DNA from: Desulfocapsa sp050291935
GTDB taxonomy: Bacteria > Desulfobacterota > Desulfobulbia > Desulfobulbales > Desulfocapsaceae
Assembly: GCA_050291935.1 (NCBI GenBank)
Contig: JBNKKR010000014.1
Span: forward strand, 1-64,000
Direction: 5' to 3'
Length of the DNA stretch: 64,000 nt
The notes under the pieces were generated by a model. It saw only the letters and a list, made by a program, of their open reading frames with translations, ran no database searches and was not told where the DNA came from. The position numbers and the translations under genes were made by a program. Position 1 is the first letter of the stretch; the number at the start of each line of letters is the position of its first letter. Of the stretch, positions 25,910 to 34,828 are shown in pieces.

Positions 25910-27543
25910 CACTTCCCTCCAAGCTTCTTCTCTGCCCACAGGGAAAGTTTTTCCCTAAATATTTTGGCATTGTGACGGATATCAACCGGAAAATCTGAAT
26001 GGAGCAAATAATGTTCTATCTTGTGAGTTAGTTCACTTTGAGCCCCTAAGTTTCTGACTTCTTGTAGTAGCCTGGTCTTTGACAGTTGCCCCTGTTTTAC
26101 CGGCTCAATAACAATGGCTGGTATTGTAGCCTTGTGGGTGGGACTATATACACCAACCAAGGCAGAACGATACACCTCGCTATGTTTATTAAAAACAGAT
26201 TCACAGGGAATGGAATAGTAGGTCTTTTCATGGAGCGAACAAACCACCCTATGCGCTCGCCTGCCGCAAAACCAGAGCCTGTTTTCCTTATCAAGATAGC
26301 CGGTATCCCCCATCCGATGCCAGAAAGATGCACCATCAGGAATTTTGGCCATTTTGTTTTCAGTGGGATTATTTTCATAGCCTTTGGTGACCACGTCACC
26401 TTTGACAATGATTTCACCAATGGCATATTGAGGTAAAAAATCCTCAACGCTAACAGAATCTACAATTCCATCATTTATGTCTATAATTTGAATCTCTATT
26501 CCAGGAAGGCTCCTTCCCACACAAACACCTTTCCCTTCCCTACTCATCTTCCATGTGGATTCGGTTATTTCTCTGCCTTCAATGGACACAATTGGTAAAC
26601 TTTCTGTTGCCCCATAGGGGGTAAATATCTCCGCATCCTCAGGAAGGACTGTATACATTTTTTGGAGCAACTCGCCAGAAACAGGAGCTCCAGCCATTAG
26701 CACCTTTTTAAGGGTCTGTAACCTATGATCTTTTTCCACACAGTATTTTGCAATAACACGCCAAATTGCCGGAGAGCCAAAGGAATAGCTCACCCCATAT
26801 TTTTCGATTGATTCCACATACTTTTGAGGGCTTACCCGTGCAGGTCTTGTGGGATCCATATCAGGGATAACGGCCTTTGCCCCAAGGGATGTTGAGAAAA
26901 GAGCAAAAAGAGGAAATGCTGGTTGATCTATTTCCGTTGGCCCAATGTTGTAATAATCCCGAATATGACGTAGCTGCGCATAGAAAATAGTGTGTTCATA
27001 ACGGACTCCTTTGGGAGGGCCTGTTGATCCGGTGGTAAAGATAATTGCTGCCAAATCATCCGGGCCCGGAATATGGGCTGGAAAAGGTCCAGAACCCTTA
27101 TCCACTGTTGAACAGATATCTTCTCCAAAAAGAGCAAATGAAGATCCCACACAAAAGCTTTTTCTTACGCTCTTAAACACTTTGGGGAAAAGCAGGCGAA
27201 AGATATGCGCTTTTACTATACCTATAAAAAATTCAGGACGAACCCCTTGCACACAGCGCAACAAATTTTTATATCCCATACCGGGATCAATAAGAATAAC
27301 GGGGGCACCAATTTTAAACAGGGCAAAAGTAAGACATATAAAATCTATTGACGGCTTTACCATCAATATCACACGCTTTCCGGGCTCAAGACCTTGCGCA
27401 CTTAACCGATGGGCAAATGCATCTGCTCTTGCGTTTAACTCATAAAAGCTAACGCTTCTCCCGGTGACAGCTTCAACCAATGCAGTTCGTTGTTTTAACT
27501 CCTGTGCACACTCTGCCAGTGTCTGTGAGATATTTGTACTCAT
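25906..27543 (-). CDS. oleC: OleC-like acyl-AMP ligase / beta-lactone synthetase
   Basis: The 545-residue AMP-forming ligase has the P-loop-like TTGSTGPPKGVRYEH (about 180-195), YGATESLP and GDTGYLDKENRLWFCGR. OleC converts beta-hydroxy acids to beta-lactones with ATP. The family assignment rests on the ole neighbours; alone it would be a fatty-acid CoA-ligase-like enzyme. I place the start at the ATG at 27543, which shares one base with the oleB stop and has AAAGG six bases upstream. A GTG at 27549 is less likely. Confidence 0.87.
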   Translation of the reverse strand: MSTNISQTLAECAQELKQRTALVEAVTGRSVSFYELNARADAFAHRLSAQGLEPGKRVILMVKPSIDFICLTFALFKIGAPVILIDPGMGYKNLLRCVQGVRPEFFIGIVKAHIFRLLFPKVFKSVRKSFCVGSSFALFGEDICSTVDKGSGPFPAHIPGPDDLAAIIFTTGSTGPPKGVRYEHTIFYAQLRHIRDYYNIGPTEIDQPAFPLFALFSTSLGAKAVIPDMDPTRPARVSPQKYVESIEKYGVSYSFGSPAIWRVIAKYCVEKDHRLQTLKKVLMAGAPVSGELLQKMYTVLPEDAEIFTPYGATESLPIVSIEGREITESTWKMSREGKGVCVGRSLPGIEIQIIDINDGIVDSVSVEDFLPQYAIGEIIVKGDVVTKGYENNPTENKMAKIPDGASFWHRMGDTGYLDKENRLWFCGRRAHRVVCSLHEKTYYSIPCESVFNKHSEVYRSALVGVYSPTHKATIPAIVIEPVKQGQLSKTRLLQEVRNLGAQSELTHKIEHYLLHSDFPVDIRHNAKIFREKLSLWAEKKLGGKC

Positions 27544-28400
27544 CAGCACCTTTCAAAAAAATTTTTGGCAAGGGGTGCAATTGCTGCAAATTCATCTTCT
27601 AATACATAGTGACCACCCTTCGGGAAATAGTGTTTTTGTGCATGCGGAAAACGTATACACCACTCCTTGTAGAAGTCGTCATGAAAACAAAAATCCTTCC
27701 CCCCCCAACAAATCAGCATTGGCAGTTGTCTTTGCTGAAACTGTTCAAGTCCTTTTTCAACTGCTGACAGGGTGGCATACGAGGGGTGTTTGTCAGATAA
27801 AGGAATATCTTTTACAAAAGCCGAGACTGCCACCCTGTTTTCCCACGAATCATATGGAGCCACATAGGCATCAGCAACCGCCTTTTTCATCGGTTTGCTC
27901 ACTGCCATAAAAAGCGCTCCACCTGCAAAACAATTAAGGCCACGAACCAAAACATCACCTAAGAGAGGAAAGCGGCACACCTGGATACGTTGTGGGATTT
28001 GAGTTGAACGAAATGCAGCTGTATTTAAAACGAGTACCTTTTGTAAGGCCTCAATCCTTTTTGCTGCAACCCCAAAACCAATGGCACCTCCCCAATCGTG
28101 CACACAAAGAGAAAAAGTATCGACCTCCAGTTCTCGCAAAAGCAGGTCCAGGTTCTCTATATGATTTTTCAGGCAATAATCATATTCCTGTGGTTTGGAA
28201 GAGAGTCCACAGCCAAGATTATCCACAGCGATAACCCTATGGGATGTGGAGAGCAATCGGATTAATTTTCGGTAATAATATGACCAACTGGGGTTACCAT
28301 GAACCATCACAATCACATCTCCTGCTCCTTCATCGATATAATGAAGGCGATGCGAATGGATTGAAAAAAAACGGGATGTATATGGATAATCGGGATACAC
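27543..28400 (-). CDS. oleB: OleB-like alpha/beta hydrolase (beta-lactone decarboxylase)
   Basis: The 285-residue protein belongs to the haloalkane-dehalogenase-like branch of the alpha/beta hydrolases: oxyanion-hole HGNPSW near residue 34, nucleophile aspartate in CVHDWGGAIG, and the late His in KGGHYVLED. OleB uses this Asp to decarboxylate beta-lactones to cis-olefins. It is the promoter-proximal gene of oleBCD. The start is GTG; TAGG lies upstream. Confidence 0.87.
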   Translation of the reverse strand: MYPDYPYTSRFFSIHSHRLHYIDEGAGDVIVMVHGNPSWSYYYRKLIRLLSTSHRVIAVDNLGCGLSSKPQEYDYCLKNHIENLDLLLRELEVDTFSLCVHDWGGAIGFGVAAKRIEALQKVLVLNTAAFRSTQIPQRIQVCRFPLLGDVLVRGLNCFAGGALFMAVSKPMKKAVADAYVAPYDSWENRVAVSAFVKDIPLSDKHPSYATLSAVEKGLEQFQQRQLPMLICWGGKDFCFHDDFYKEWCIRFPHAQKHYFPKGGHYVLEDEFAAIAPLAKNFFERC

Positions 28401-28540
28401 GGCAACCTATTACTTAGTTTAAATTTCGATAATTGGAATCAATGCATGAGCGGAAAAAACGTTTTACAACTCCTCGTATTCCATCTGGCTCAATTCGGGA
28501 AGTGACCATAGTCCACTTGCAGATATTTAACGAAGACCAC

Positions 28541-28569
28541 TTGATGGTGTCAACCCTTTTCACCATCAA
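28541..28569. promoter_or_regulatory. Inverted repeat TTGATGGTG-N11-CACCATCAA
   Basis: Perfect 9 bp arms are separated by 11 bp, in the divergent region between oleB and the ABC ATPase gene and directly before the promoter at 28575. The shape and position suggest an operator controlling one or both genes. No dedicated regulator gene is adjacent. Confidence 0.5.
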
Positions 28570-28574
28570 TTCCC

Positions 28575-28603
28575 TTGGCCACTTAATAAGTATCCTGTAT
28601 AGT
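28575..28603 (+). promoter_or_regulatory. Sigma-70-type promoter for the ABC ATPase gene
   Basis: TTGGCC and TATAGT are separated by 17 bp, about 60 bp before the ATG at 28663. Confidence 0.5.
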
Positions 28604-28662
28604 GGTAAAAAACTGTAAAGATATTGTAAATCTTTTGCATAACACCATCTGCGATCTTCTCT

Positions 28663-30273
28663 ATGCTACTGACTATCGACAATTTCAATCTCTATTTTCG
28701 CACCGATGCAGGACTTAGGCACCCGGTTGAACAACAAGTGGTTTTTGATGTCTCATTAACCGTAGACAGAGGTGAAACGGTTGCCATAGTAGGCGAATCC
28801 GGATCCGGTAAAACAGTTACCGCACTTTCCATTTTACGCTTGTTGGAACACTCTTCCGATGTGCGCTGTACTGGAACAATACGCTATGGTGACAAGGATA
28901 TTTTTTCGTTAAGTCCTGAATCATTACAAAAGGTTCGCGGTAATGATATTGCCATGATTTTTCAAGAACCCATGACGTCGCTCAACCCTGTTTATAGTGT
29001 TGGCAACCAACTTATGGAACCGCTTTTATTGCATCAACAGATGAATAAAAAAGATGCCTTTAAAGAAGCTATCCATCTTCTTGACCGTACAGGGATAGTT
29101 AACGCAGAACAGAGAATGCACGCCTATCCCCACCAACTCTCAGGCGGACAACGTCAGCGGGTTATGATAGCAATGGCTCTGGCCTGCAGACCGTCCTTAC
29201 TTATTGCCGATGAGCCAACCACTGCCCTTGATGTCTCAATCCAAGCCCAAATTCTTGAGTTGATCCAAGATCTTCAAAAAGAGTTTGGCATGGCCTTACT
29301 CCTTATCACCCATGACCTTGGACTGGTCAAAAGTGTAAGTAATTATATTCACATTATGAAAGAAGGACGGATAGTGGAACATGGTAAAACAGAAACCATT
29401 TTCGCAAGTCCCCAGGATCCATACACCATCCACTTAATGGATTCAGTTCCGGTGCCAAATCAAAATATAAAGACGGGCATAACCCCTCTGTTTACACTGC
29501 AAGATCTTACTTGTCATTTTCCAGTCAAAGGTGGCTTAAGTTCGTTATGGAAAAAGAAACAAGAGGGTTTCAAAGCTGTTAACGGGGTCAATCTCACCAT
29601 TAACCAGGGGACAACCTGTGGCCTCGTTGGAGAATCCGGATCAGGAAAAACAACCCTTGCCATGGCACTCTTACAACTCACCCAATCTTCCGGGAAGATA
29701 CTCTATAGAGGACAAAATTTACCTGAACTCCCAAGTGATGCGATGCGTAAGCTTAGAAAGGATATCCAGATAGTATTTCAAGATCCCTTTTCTTCTCTTT
29801 CTCCACGGCTTACAGTGGGACAGATTATTGCCGAAGGAATGGCTGTTCACTACAAAGAAGAACCCAAAAGGAGCTGCCAGCAAAAGATAGAAGAGACACT
29901 TATTGAAGTGGGCCTTGAACCGGGTAGCATCCATCGCTATCCCCACGAATTTTCAGGGGGACAACGGCAGCGAATTGCAATAGCCAGGGCCCTGATTTTA
30001 CGCCCCGCCTTTCTTATACTGGACGAACCAACATCTGCACTTGATATGACTATTCAAAAACAAATTATCGCCCTATTACAATCACTGCAAAAAAAGTATT
30101 CTATCACCTATCTCTTTATATCGCATGATTTACGGGTTATTCGGGCGATATCTGATCAAGTTGTGGTCATGCAAAACGGCAAACTCGTAGAATGGGGAAC
30201 AGCCGACAAAATATTTAACTCACCACAACAGCCTTACACAAAACGTCTCTTTCAAGCTGCACTTTCAGCGTAA
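28663..30273 (+). CDS. YejF-like oligopeptide ABC transporter ATPase with two ATP-binding domains
   Basis: The 536-residue protein carries two complete ABC cassettes: Walker A GESGSGKT near residue 44 and again near 328, signatures LSGGQRQR and FSGGQRQR, and Walker B LLIADEPTTALD and LILDEPTSALD. Each cassette has the DppD/DppF-type C-terminal extension (...SPQDPYT, ...SPQQPYTK). Fused peptide-import ATPases of the YejF/GsiA type match this. The permease and binding-protein genes expected beside it are absent, so it may serve subunits encoded elsewhere. Confidence 0.9.
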   Translation: MLLTIDNFNLYFRTDAGLRHPVEQQVVFDVSLTVDRGETVAIVGESGSGKTVTALSILRLLEHSSDVRCTGTIRYGDKDIFSLSPESLQKVRGNDIAMIFQEPMTSLNPVYSVGNQLMEPLLLHQQMNKKDAFKEAIHLLDRTGIVNAEQRMHAYPHQLSGGQRQRVMIAMALACRPSLLIADEPTTALDVSIQAQILELIQDLQKEFGMALLLITHDLGLVKSVSNYIHIMKEGRIVEHGKTETIFASPQDPYTIHLMDSVPVPNQNIKTGITPLFTLQDLTCHFPVKGGLSSLWKKKQEGFKAVNGVNLTINQGTTCGLVGESGSGKTTLAMALLQLTQSSGKILYRGQNLPELPSDAMRKLRKDIQIVFQDPFSSLSPRLTVGQIIAEGMAVHYKEEPKRSCQQKIEETLIEVGLEPGSIHRYPHEFSGGQRQRIAIARALILRPAFLILDEPTSALDMTIQKQIIALLQSLQKKYSITYLFISHDLRVIRAISDQVVVMQNGKLVEWGTADKIFNSPQQPYTKRLFQAALSA

Positions 30274-30290
30274 AAATAAGAGGATGTTGT

Positions 30291-30614
30291 CTACAATTCT
30301 TGTAGTTTTGCAAGAAGTGTCTCTAGTTTTGGAAGCACTTCAACGGCGACGGTCAATGACCCTTCACGGCAGTCCTGCTCCATCACCTCGCTTAATTCCC
30401 GTATCCCTTCAATTCCAAGACTGGCAGCGGCACCCTTGATGGAATGTGCATGAGCCCTGGCCATTGCCGCATCGCCCTTTTCTATGCTTTTTTTTATGGC
30501 TGCAAGGTCAGAAGCCGATGATTCTTTAAAAATATCTACGAGTTCCTGCAGCAACTCTTCATCGTCAGCAGATTGCTCCAGCGCAAATGCCCTATCCCAC
30601 TTTAACTCATCCAT
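30291..30614 (-). CDS. Free-standing Hpt phosphotransfer protein
   Basis: The 107-residue all-helical protein has the Hpt active site AHAHSIKGAAASLG with the phosphorylated histidine at about residue 57. Such proteins pass phosphate between receiver domains. No hybrid kinase is adjacent; the REC-HK and PAS kinases at 3695-6606 or kinases elsewhere could use it. The gene is monocistronic, 17 bp from the convergent ABC gene. Confidence 0.9.
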   Translation of the reverse strand: MDELKWDRAFALEQSADDEELLQELVDIFKESSASDLAAIKKSIEKGDAAMARAHAHSIKGAAASLGIEGIRELSEVMEQDCREGSLTVAVEVLPKLETLLAKLQEL

Positions 30615-30792
30615 AAGCTACCCCAACCATAAATCCTTTCTGCCATTTGCTAAGCGTTTAAAACGCATGCAAAGCACAACACCATTACACTTTTACTGTG
30701 CATACGATAAGTACTTATTTTGATGCTGAAGCTCCTTAAGCTCTATCCAGCCACTTCCATTATTCATATGCAAACAGGGTATCATACTTTTT

Positions 30793-31443
30793 TTAACTTT
30801 TGCAAATTATATAAGCCTTTGGCAAAACCTTTTGCAGATCTTCCATGGGAATTACTCCATCACGAAGTATGGTGCAGACAGTTGCATCGCATTGCACTAT
30901 TGTCGAAGCTCTATTTCCAACCGTTTTTCCACCATCCATTATAAGATCAATTTTATCGCCCCATAAGGCTTTGACTGAATCCGCTGAATTTACAGGCAGT
31001 TGGCCACTGATATTGGCAGAACTTGCTGTTATGGCTTTATTATAAGAATCTGTTATTTTTTGAGCAATGGGATGAGATGAAATGCGAATAGCTAGAGTTT
31101 GATCTTTTTTTTGCAGACCTTGCAAACAGCCATCTCTCGCCTTAAAAATAAGCGTTAAAGGGCCAGGCCAAAATGCATCAATAAGGCGTTTATACGAATC
31201 AGGAAATTCATCCACATACTTTCTTAGCATTGCTACGTCCGAGACAAGTAAAGACAAGGCTTTTTTATTGCTTCGCTTTTTTAAAGCATAGAGGGATTTG
31301 ACCGCCTGAGGGTTTGCTGGGTCCACCGCCAATCCGTAATAAGTCTCGGTTGGATAGGCTACAATTCCACCACGTTGCAACACCTTTACCGCCTCTTCAA
31401 GCTCACATGCAGACGGTAAAGGGGAGTTTTCAGCCAAGATCAA
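30793..31443 (-). CDS. tsaC: Threonylcarbamoyl-AMP synthase (TsaC/Sua5 family)
   Basis: The 216-residue protein has the YrdC-fold marks GGIVAYPTETYYGLAVDP (about 27-44), KKRSNKKALSLLV and SSANISGQLP. It makes threonylcarbamoyl-AMP for the t6A37 modification of ANN-decoding tRNAs. It lacks the C-terminal Sua5 domain. The start is a TTG overlapping the purDE stop codon (TTGA), after AGGCGG, so it is coupled to that gene. Confidence 0.9.
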   Translation of the reverse strand: MILAENSPLPSACELEEAVKVLQRGGIVAYPTETYYGLAVDPANPQAVKSLYALKKRSNKKALSLLVSDVAMLRKYVDEFPDSYKRLIDAFWPGPLTLIFKARDGCLQGLQKKDQTLAIRISSHPIAQKITDSYNKAITASSANISGQLPVNSADSVKALWGDKIDLIMDGGKTVGNRASTIVQCDATVCTILRDGVIPMEDLQKVLPKAYIICKS

Positions 31444-33215
31444 CCGCCTATTCGTTTGGCTTTCTCTTCTACTTCTGCTGCCATATCGACTCTAAACTGG
31501 ACAAGACGTCTAGCAATCTCCGCATCATTAAGTGCTATTATTTGTGCAGCCAATACCCCACCATTTTTCGCACCAGCTTTGCCGATTCCCATGGTCGCTA
31601 CGGGAATTCCCGGGGGCATTTGTACGGTTGCTAAGAGAGCATCCAGTCCATGTAATGAAGAAGCATCAATGGGCACACCAATTACTGGAATTTCTGCATG
31701 GGCAGCCAACACTCCAGCAAGATGGGCAGCCATTCCGGCACCTGCAATAATAACCTTAAGCCCCCTTTGTTTTGCCGCTGTCGCATACTTTGTCGCGCGT
31801 TCAGGTGTTCTATGGGCTGAAGCAACGGTCATCTCATAGGGGATGCCCATGGTTTGCAAAAACCCTGCCGCGGCTTCCATTATGGGAAGATCAGAATCAC
31901 TTCCCATTACAATTCCAACAAGTGGCCTGGCGTCAAGTTCTTCCCTTTTCTTCAGAGCTTTGGCACCAATATCCGTTCTATAAAAGGAACCCGTCCAGGA
32001 AATCACGGCCACAGCTTTGTAGGCATTGGCAATGGCAGTTCGCAAATCTTTGCCAACAGCAGTGATGCCAAGGACCCTGCCGCCCGCCGAACAGACCCGA
32101 CCATTTTTGAGACTGGTGCCCGCATGAAAGACAACCACACCACGCATATCAGACGCCTTCTTATACCCTCGAATTGCCTTTCCACTCAGGTATTTCCCAG
32201 GATATCCGCCAGAAACCATTACAACACATACCGTGGGCCTTGGATCAATTTTCATTTCTACCTGTTCAAGCCTTTCATCGATAACCGCCTCAAAAATTTC
32301 CACCACATCACTTTTGAGACGCATAAGTAGTGGTTGTGCCTCCGGGTCTCCAAAACGACAGTTGAACTCAAGTACATTCACCTTGTCACCGTCAATCATA
32401 AGCCCTGCGTAGAGCATCCCTTTATACGGTCTGCCCTCTTCAGCCATTCCTTTAATGGTGGGAAGCATCACCTTTTCCATCACATAATCTGCAATGGGCT
32501 CAGTCACAACAGGTGCCGGCGAATAGGCCCCCATCCCGCCAGTGTTGGGGCCTTCATCATTATCGTAGGCAGCCTTATGATCTTGCGAGGTGGGCAGTGG
32601 TACAATCGTTTTTCCATCAGTAAATGCAATAAAAGATGCCTCTTCACCTTGCAAACACTCTTCAACAATAAGCTTATTACCGGCCTCACCAAAGGCCTTA
32701 TCTTTCATTATAAGATCCACTGCTTCTTTTGCTTCTGATATGGTCCTCGCCACAATTACTCCCTTACCAGCAGCAAGTCCGTCAGCCTTGACAACCACAG
32801 GAGCTCCACACTTATCGATATATTTCCTTGCTTTTTTACGGTTTGTAAAAACCTTAAATGGCGCAGTGGGAATAGAATATTTTTCCAGAAACTCCTTGGT
32901 AAAGACCTTACTCCCCTCAAGAATAGCAGCCTTTTGGGTCGGACCAAAAATTCGTAAGCCTTCAGCTTCAAATCCATCTACAATACCTGCAGTGAGTGCC
33001 AGTTCCGGACCAACCACGGTAAGATCAATTTTTTCCTCTTTTGCAAAACTCACCAACGCATCAATATCATTACTGCTAATATCAACACACTCGGCCATTC
33101 TCTTAATGCCGGCATTACCTGGTGCACAAAAAATCTGTTTTACTTGTGGACTTTGTCTGATTTTCCATACCAGCGCATGTTCACGACCACCAGAACCAAC
33201 AACAAGAACTTTCAT
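31440..33215 (-). CDS. Fused phosphoribosylamine-glycine ligase / N5-CAIR mutase (PurD-PurE)
   Basis: Residues 1 to about 420 are PurD: MKVLVVGSGGREHALVWKI, the ATP-grasp segment VVKADGLAAGKGVIVA, and FNCRFGDPEAQ. Residues about 430-591 are a class I PurE: GIVMGSDSDLPIM, TVASAHRTPERA and GAGMAAHLAGV. The fusion brings two non-consecutive steps of IMP synthesis (GAR formation and CAIR formation) into one 591-residue chain. The ATG at 33215 has AAGGAG 6 bp upstream; an earlier start would add nine residues. tsaC follows in overlap. Confidence 0.93.
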   Translation of the reverse strand: MKVLVVGSGGREHALVWKIRQSPQVKQIFCAPGNAGIKRMAECVDISSNDIDALVSFAKEEKIDLTVVGPELALTAGIVDGFEAEGLRIFGPTQKAAILEGSKVFTKEFLEKYSIPTAPFKVFTNRKKARKYIDKCGAPVVVKADGLAAGKGVIVARTISEAKEAVDLIMKDKAFGEAGNKLIVEECLQGEEASFIAFTDGKTIVPLPTSQDHKAAYDNDEGPNTGGMGAYSPAPVVTEPIADYVMEKVMLPTIKGMAEEGRPYKGMLYAGLMIDGDKVNVLEFNCRFGDPEAQPLLMRLKSDVVEIFEAVIDERLEQVEMKIDPRPTVCVVMVSGGYPGKYLSGKAIRGYKKASDMRGVVVFHAGTSLKNGRVCSAGGRVLGITAVGKDLRTAIANAYKAVAVISWTGSFYRTDIGAKALKKREELDARPLVGIVMGSDSDLPIMEAAAGFLQTMGIPYEMTVASAHRTPERATKYATAAKQRGLKVIIAGAGMAAHLAGVLAAHAEIPVIGVPIDASSLHGLDALLATVQMPPGIPVATMGIGKAGAKNGGVLAAQIIALNDAEIARRLVQFRVDMAAEVEEKAKRIGG

Positions 33216-33457
33216 ACTCTGCTCCTTAAAAATAAGTGGCAATCACATCAAAGAAGATATCACGCGTTCATTCTTCTCTTGATTGCTGTTTACGAAATGA
33301 AATATATGTGAGTTTCAACAAACGACGGGATAAAGAAAAGTCTACTATCCATCACCGCACAAACCGCAGAACAATAATTAGTAAATTTTACCTCGGAAAA
33401 CACTAAAAAAACAATTAATCCACCGCAAGAGATTGACAAATACAAAAGAAAGAATAG

Positions 33458-33479
33458 AATGAATGAGGGGCCATTCATT
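33458..33479. promoter_or_regulatory. Operator-like inverted repeat AATGAATG-N6-CATTCATT
   Basis: Perfect 8 bp arms lie 64 bp before the TetR-family gene, in the 327 bp divergent region from purDE. The form resembles operators of FadR-type TetR regulators (TGAATGA...TCATTCA). Autoregulation by the neighbouring regulator is the simplest reading. The rest of 33216-33542 is AT-rich and holds no gene. Confidence 0.6.
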
Positions 33480-33542
33480 GTAATGGTATTTTAATGCTTT
33501 GTTTTCCTTACAGTAAAGGAAATTTCTTTTTTTTAATTACTA

Positions 33543-34142
33543 ATGAAAGCAGCTGACAAACATTCTAAGATCATCAGTGCCGCGACCAAAGTCTTTGCCA
33601 AAAAAGGCTTTTTCAATGCCAGAATATCAGATATTGCCAAAGAGGCAAAGGTTGCAGATGGAACTATTTATCTCTATTTCAACAATAAATTCGATATTTT
33701 AATTTCTGTTTTTGAAGCCGAAATTGGCAACCTTATCACTCAGGTTAAAAAACTTTTAGCAGAAGAAAATGATCCTAAGAAGATGCTGGAAATTTTTGCG
33801 ACAAAGCATTTGAGCGTGATGAAACGTAATAAAAATCTTGCTGAAGTGATTCAGATAGAGCTACGCCAAAGCGCCAAACTTATAAAAGATTATCGCAATA
33901 ACAAATTCAAAGAGTATGTGAATATCATTTCTTCCATCATAAAAATGGGGCAAGAACAGGGAATTTATCGTAAATCAATAAAACCCGGTTTAGCAAAACG
34001 TGCTTTTTTTGGGGCCCTTGATGAAATTTCCCGGGTGTGGACGGTTACCAACACCACTCAATACACCCTTGATGAGACTACAAAACAAATTTTGGAAATA
34101 TTCCTTTGCGGAATACTGGAACAAGGATATCAAAACGAGTAA
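33543..34142 (+). CDS. TetR/AcrR-family transcriptional regulator
   Basis: The 199-residue protein has an N-terminal HTH (about 7-55) with the family pattern IISAATKVFAKKGFFNARISDIAKEAKVADGTIYLYFNNKFDIL. The C-terminal ligand domain resembles FadR-like regulators of fatty-acid metabolism, though the match is by general pattern only. A good dyad at 33458 precedes it. Its stop codon is the first base group of a 38 bp hairpin repeat. Confidence 0.9.
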   Translation: MKAADKHSKIISAATKVFAKKGFFNARISDIAKEAKVADGTIYLYFNNKFDILISVFEAEIGNLITQVKKLLAEENDPKKMLEIFATKHLSVMKRNKNLAEVIQIELRQSAKLIKDYRNNKFKEYVNIISSIIKMGQEQGIYRKSIKPGLAKRAFFGALDEISRVWTVTNTTQYTLDETTKQILEIFLCGILEQGYQNE

Positions 34143-34177
34143 AGCTGAGTTGAGCAGCTTGTCTGCTCGTACGAAAC
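34140..34177 (+). repeat. 38 bp hairpin repeat, copy A (after tetR)
   Basis: Beginning with the tetR stop codon, this copy contains the hairpin GAGCAG-CTTGT-CTGCTC and the tail TACGAAAC. An inverted copy with 34 of 38 bases identical lies at 34791-34828, beginning with the stop codon of the TPR gene. The pair points inward and brackets greA. Confidence 0.75.
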
Positions 34178-34223
34178 TTACACCACTCAAGGTGGTACTG
34201 GAAAGAGTGCCCTGGCGGTATAA

Positions 34224-34266
34224 GCCGTCTTTATCCTTTCTCTTTGGTTAAGAGAAGGAAGACGGC
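34224..34266. terminator. Hairpin over the 3' end of greA
   Basis: GCCGTCTT-TAT-CCTT-T-CTCTT pairs with AAGAGAAGGAAGACGGC around the loop TGGTT, with a small bulge. It contains the greA stop codon and last codons and could stop transcription arriving from both sides. No clean T-run follows. Confidence 0.4.
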
Positions 34267-34733
34267 GCAATAGAAACAACCTCAAATTCCCTGCTTCCAC
34301 CAGGAGTCTTCGCCACCACCTCGTCCCCCTCTTCCTTTCCAAGCATCGACTTACCAAGGGGGGAAAATACGGAAATTGAACCTTTCTTTACATCTGCCTC
34401 TTCAGGACCGAGCAATTGATACTTTACTTCTTCATCCGTATCTAAATCCAATAATTCAACCACTGTGCCAAAAACCACACGATCACAGTTAACCTGAGTA
34501 CAATCGATCACCTCCGCACGACCCAGCTTATCCTTCAGCTCCATTATACGCCCTTCGATCATACCTTGCCGCTCCTTTGCAGCATGATACTCGGCATTTT
34601 CTTTTAAGTCGCCGTGTTCTCTGGCCGTTGCAATGGCCTTTACTACTGTGTGACGCTCAACACGCTCAAGATTGTGTAACTCGTCTTTTAATGCTAAATG
34701 TCCTTTCTCAGACATTGGTATACGCTCAACCAT
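34248..34733 (-). CDS. greA: Transcription elongation factor GreA
   Basis: The 161-residue protein has the N-terminal coiled coil with the acidic tip AREHGDLKENAEYHAAKERQ and a C-terminal domain with EADVKKGSISVFSPLGKSMLGKEEGDEV. GreA restarts backtracked RNA polymerase. The gene is separate from its neighbours and is flanked by an inverted pair of hairpin repeats. Confidence 0.96.
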   Translation of the reverse strand: MVERIPMSEKGHLALKDELHNLERVERHTVVKAIATAREHGDLKENAEYHAAKERQGMIEGRIMELKDKLGRAEVIDCTQVNCDRVVFGTVVELLDLDTDEEVKYQLLGPEEADVKKGSISVFSPLGKSMLGKEEGDEVVAKTPGGSREFEVVSIAPSSFS

Positions 34734-34790
34734 TTACTCCTCCCAAAAACCCCTTATGAACAACTCGAAACAGGGGTAGCAATTTCATAC

Positions 34791-34828
34791 GTTTCGTATG
34801 AGCAGGCAAGCTGCTCTCCTCAGCTTTA
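34791..34828 (-). repeat. 38 bp hairpin repeat, copy B (after the TPR gene)
   Basis: Read on the minus strand from the TPR stop codon, it has the same hairpin GAGCAG-CTTGC-CTGCTC and tail TACGAAAC as copy A. A second dyad, CATACG-TTT-CGTATG, overlaps its end. A shorter 17-base match occurs at 40903-40919. Confidence 0.75.

Noticed and set aside
32003..33282. Plus-strand frames opposite purDE
   Set aside because: All are shadows of a gene with intact PurD and PurE motifs on the minus strand.
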